Shown: positions 12,350-12,742 of the stretch, piece after piece
Layout: every line of letters begins with the position of its first letter
Numbering within the stretch: the first letter of the stretch is position 1
DNA from: DTKY01 sp037440765
GTDB lineage: Bacteria; Acidobacteriota; Terriglobia; Bryobacterales; Bryobacteraceae
Length of the DNA stretch: 12,742 nucleotides
Assembly (NCBI GenBank): GCA_037440765.1
Contig: JBBITL010000103.1
Span: 1 to 12,742 of the forward strand
Direction of reading: 5' to 3'
Translations under genes and position numbers: made by a program
Notes under the pieces: generated by a model
What the model saw: the letters and a program-made list of their open reading frames with translations, nothing else
Told to the model about the DNA's origin: nothing
Databases searched by the model: none

Positions 12350-12742
12350 GGCTTCGCCAGGCGGAAGTGCGACAGGATCTGGCACTACACACCGTGAGGT
12401 AGACTAATCCCAATGCCTCTCAACCGGAGTCTGCCCGGCCTTCCGTTGAATGTAGCGGCGCCCGCGTAACGCACTTTGCGACGCCCCCTCCGTGCCAGCG
12501 CTTCAGGTTCGAGCAAACGCGCTCCACAATCGAGAACGCCGGCTCGGTCACATTACTTGAGCCTTGACGGAGAGTCCGCCACGCTCCGTGTACTGGGGCC
12601 TGCCCGACCACAGAGCCGCAGCAGCCTGGGCTGGGATGACTATCCCCGCGCCGCACGGCCCTGCGCCGAATTGTCCGCACTTCAGGATTGTTATATTGGA
12701 TTTCATCTCAAATACTTGTGGTGTAGCAGGAGAAGCCCTTGT
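12350..12742. other. Stretch without a confident gene
   Basis: About 390 bases to the window end. The only coding traces are a minus-strand frame (12420-12680) with a transposase-like end, listed separately. A weak promoter-like pair TTGTCC (12671-12676) and TATATT (12692-12697), spaced by 15 bases, points rightward out of the window. The last 60 bases are more AT-rich than the rest, as in an intergenic region. No RNA gene is recognised. Confidence 0.5.
12385..12545 (-). pseudogene. Possible 3' remnant of a transposase gene
   Basis: Read on the minus strand, EPAFSIVERVCSNLKRWHGG followed, after a one-base frame change near 12475, by VRYAGAATFNGR and GRLRLRG resembles the C-terminal end of DDE transposases (pattern: F..I/V.......N.KRW.GG....R......L...EGR.RR..G). 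Neither frame alone gives the whole motif. The frame upstream (to 12680) is cysteine- and arginine-rich and not recognisable. No terminal inverted repeats or target duplication are seen. This is pattern memory, not an alignment. Confidence 0.3.

Noticed and set aside
12128..12385. Minus-strand open frame opposite the small hypothetical protein
   Set aside because: No ribosome site, and its composition fits a shadow of the plus-strand frame, which has better third-position bias.
1..12742. CRISPR array, phage genes, toxin-antitoxin or restriction systems
   Set aside because: No regularly spaced repeats and no gene of those families was seen in any frame.

Overview
The window looks like a high-GC bacterial chromosome segment, most likely from an acidobacterium of the Solibacter/Bryobacter type. 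This is inferred from gene content and was not tested by a search. The pointers are a fused acyltransferase/E1 2-oxoglutarate enzyme (the Kgd architecture of actinobacteria and some acidobacteria), a TIGR03013-like polyprenyl glycosylphosphotransferase, and a secreted glycine-rich protein of a kind I associate with acidobacteria. Nearly everything is ordinary chromosomal gene content. I see no CRISPR array, phage module, toxin-antitoxin pair or defence island.

Left part (1-2076), all minus strand: a complete tRNA-Gly(TCC) with an encoded CCA end and its own promoter; a 463-residue membrane sugar-phosphate transferase that probably starts an exopolysaccharide; and a 61-residue Flp-type pilin whose start is set by a strong GTG/Shine-Dalgarno pair.

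Middle part (2077-6084), minus strand, is a tightly packed run read in the order metallophosphoesterase, prfB, tsaC/sua5, MFS transporter. Two junctions are 4-base ATGA overlaps, which suggests translational coupling. prfB carries the classical +1 programmed frameshift (CTT TGA C after a GGAG element), so the real RF2 is 377 residues, not the 322 of the largest single frame. The prfB-tsaC gap of 85 bases holds a large interrupted inverted repeat of REP-like appearance.

From 6127 to 9816 on the plus strand lies the kgd-like gene (about 1229 residues), divergent from the phosphoesterase. It joins an acyltransferase core without a lipoyl domain to a complete ThDP-dependent 2-oxoglutarate dehydrogenase E1. 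Downstream on the minus strand are a small membrane-anchored protein of unknown function, with a good promoter and a structured leader, and a CYTH-domain phosphohydrolase/cyclase.

The right part (11098-12742), plus strand, has a secreted protein with a 41-residue glycine-rich tract built partly on a perfect GGTGGC repeat, then tRNA-Arg(TCG). A 5' tRNA-half remnant sits directly in front of this tRNA and seems to house its -10 box. After it comes an open frame that runs uninterrupted out of the tRNA gene, and then a poorly coding stretch with what may be the 3' remnant of a transposase gene. This tRNA-flanking end is the most accessory-looking part. I found no convincing new multi-gene system. 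The best second-look items are the tRNA remnant/promoter, the open frame crossing the tRNA, the poly-glycine protein and the intergenic inverted repeat.
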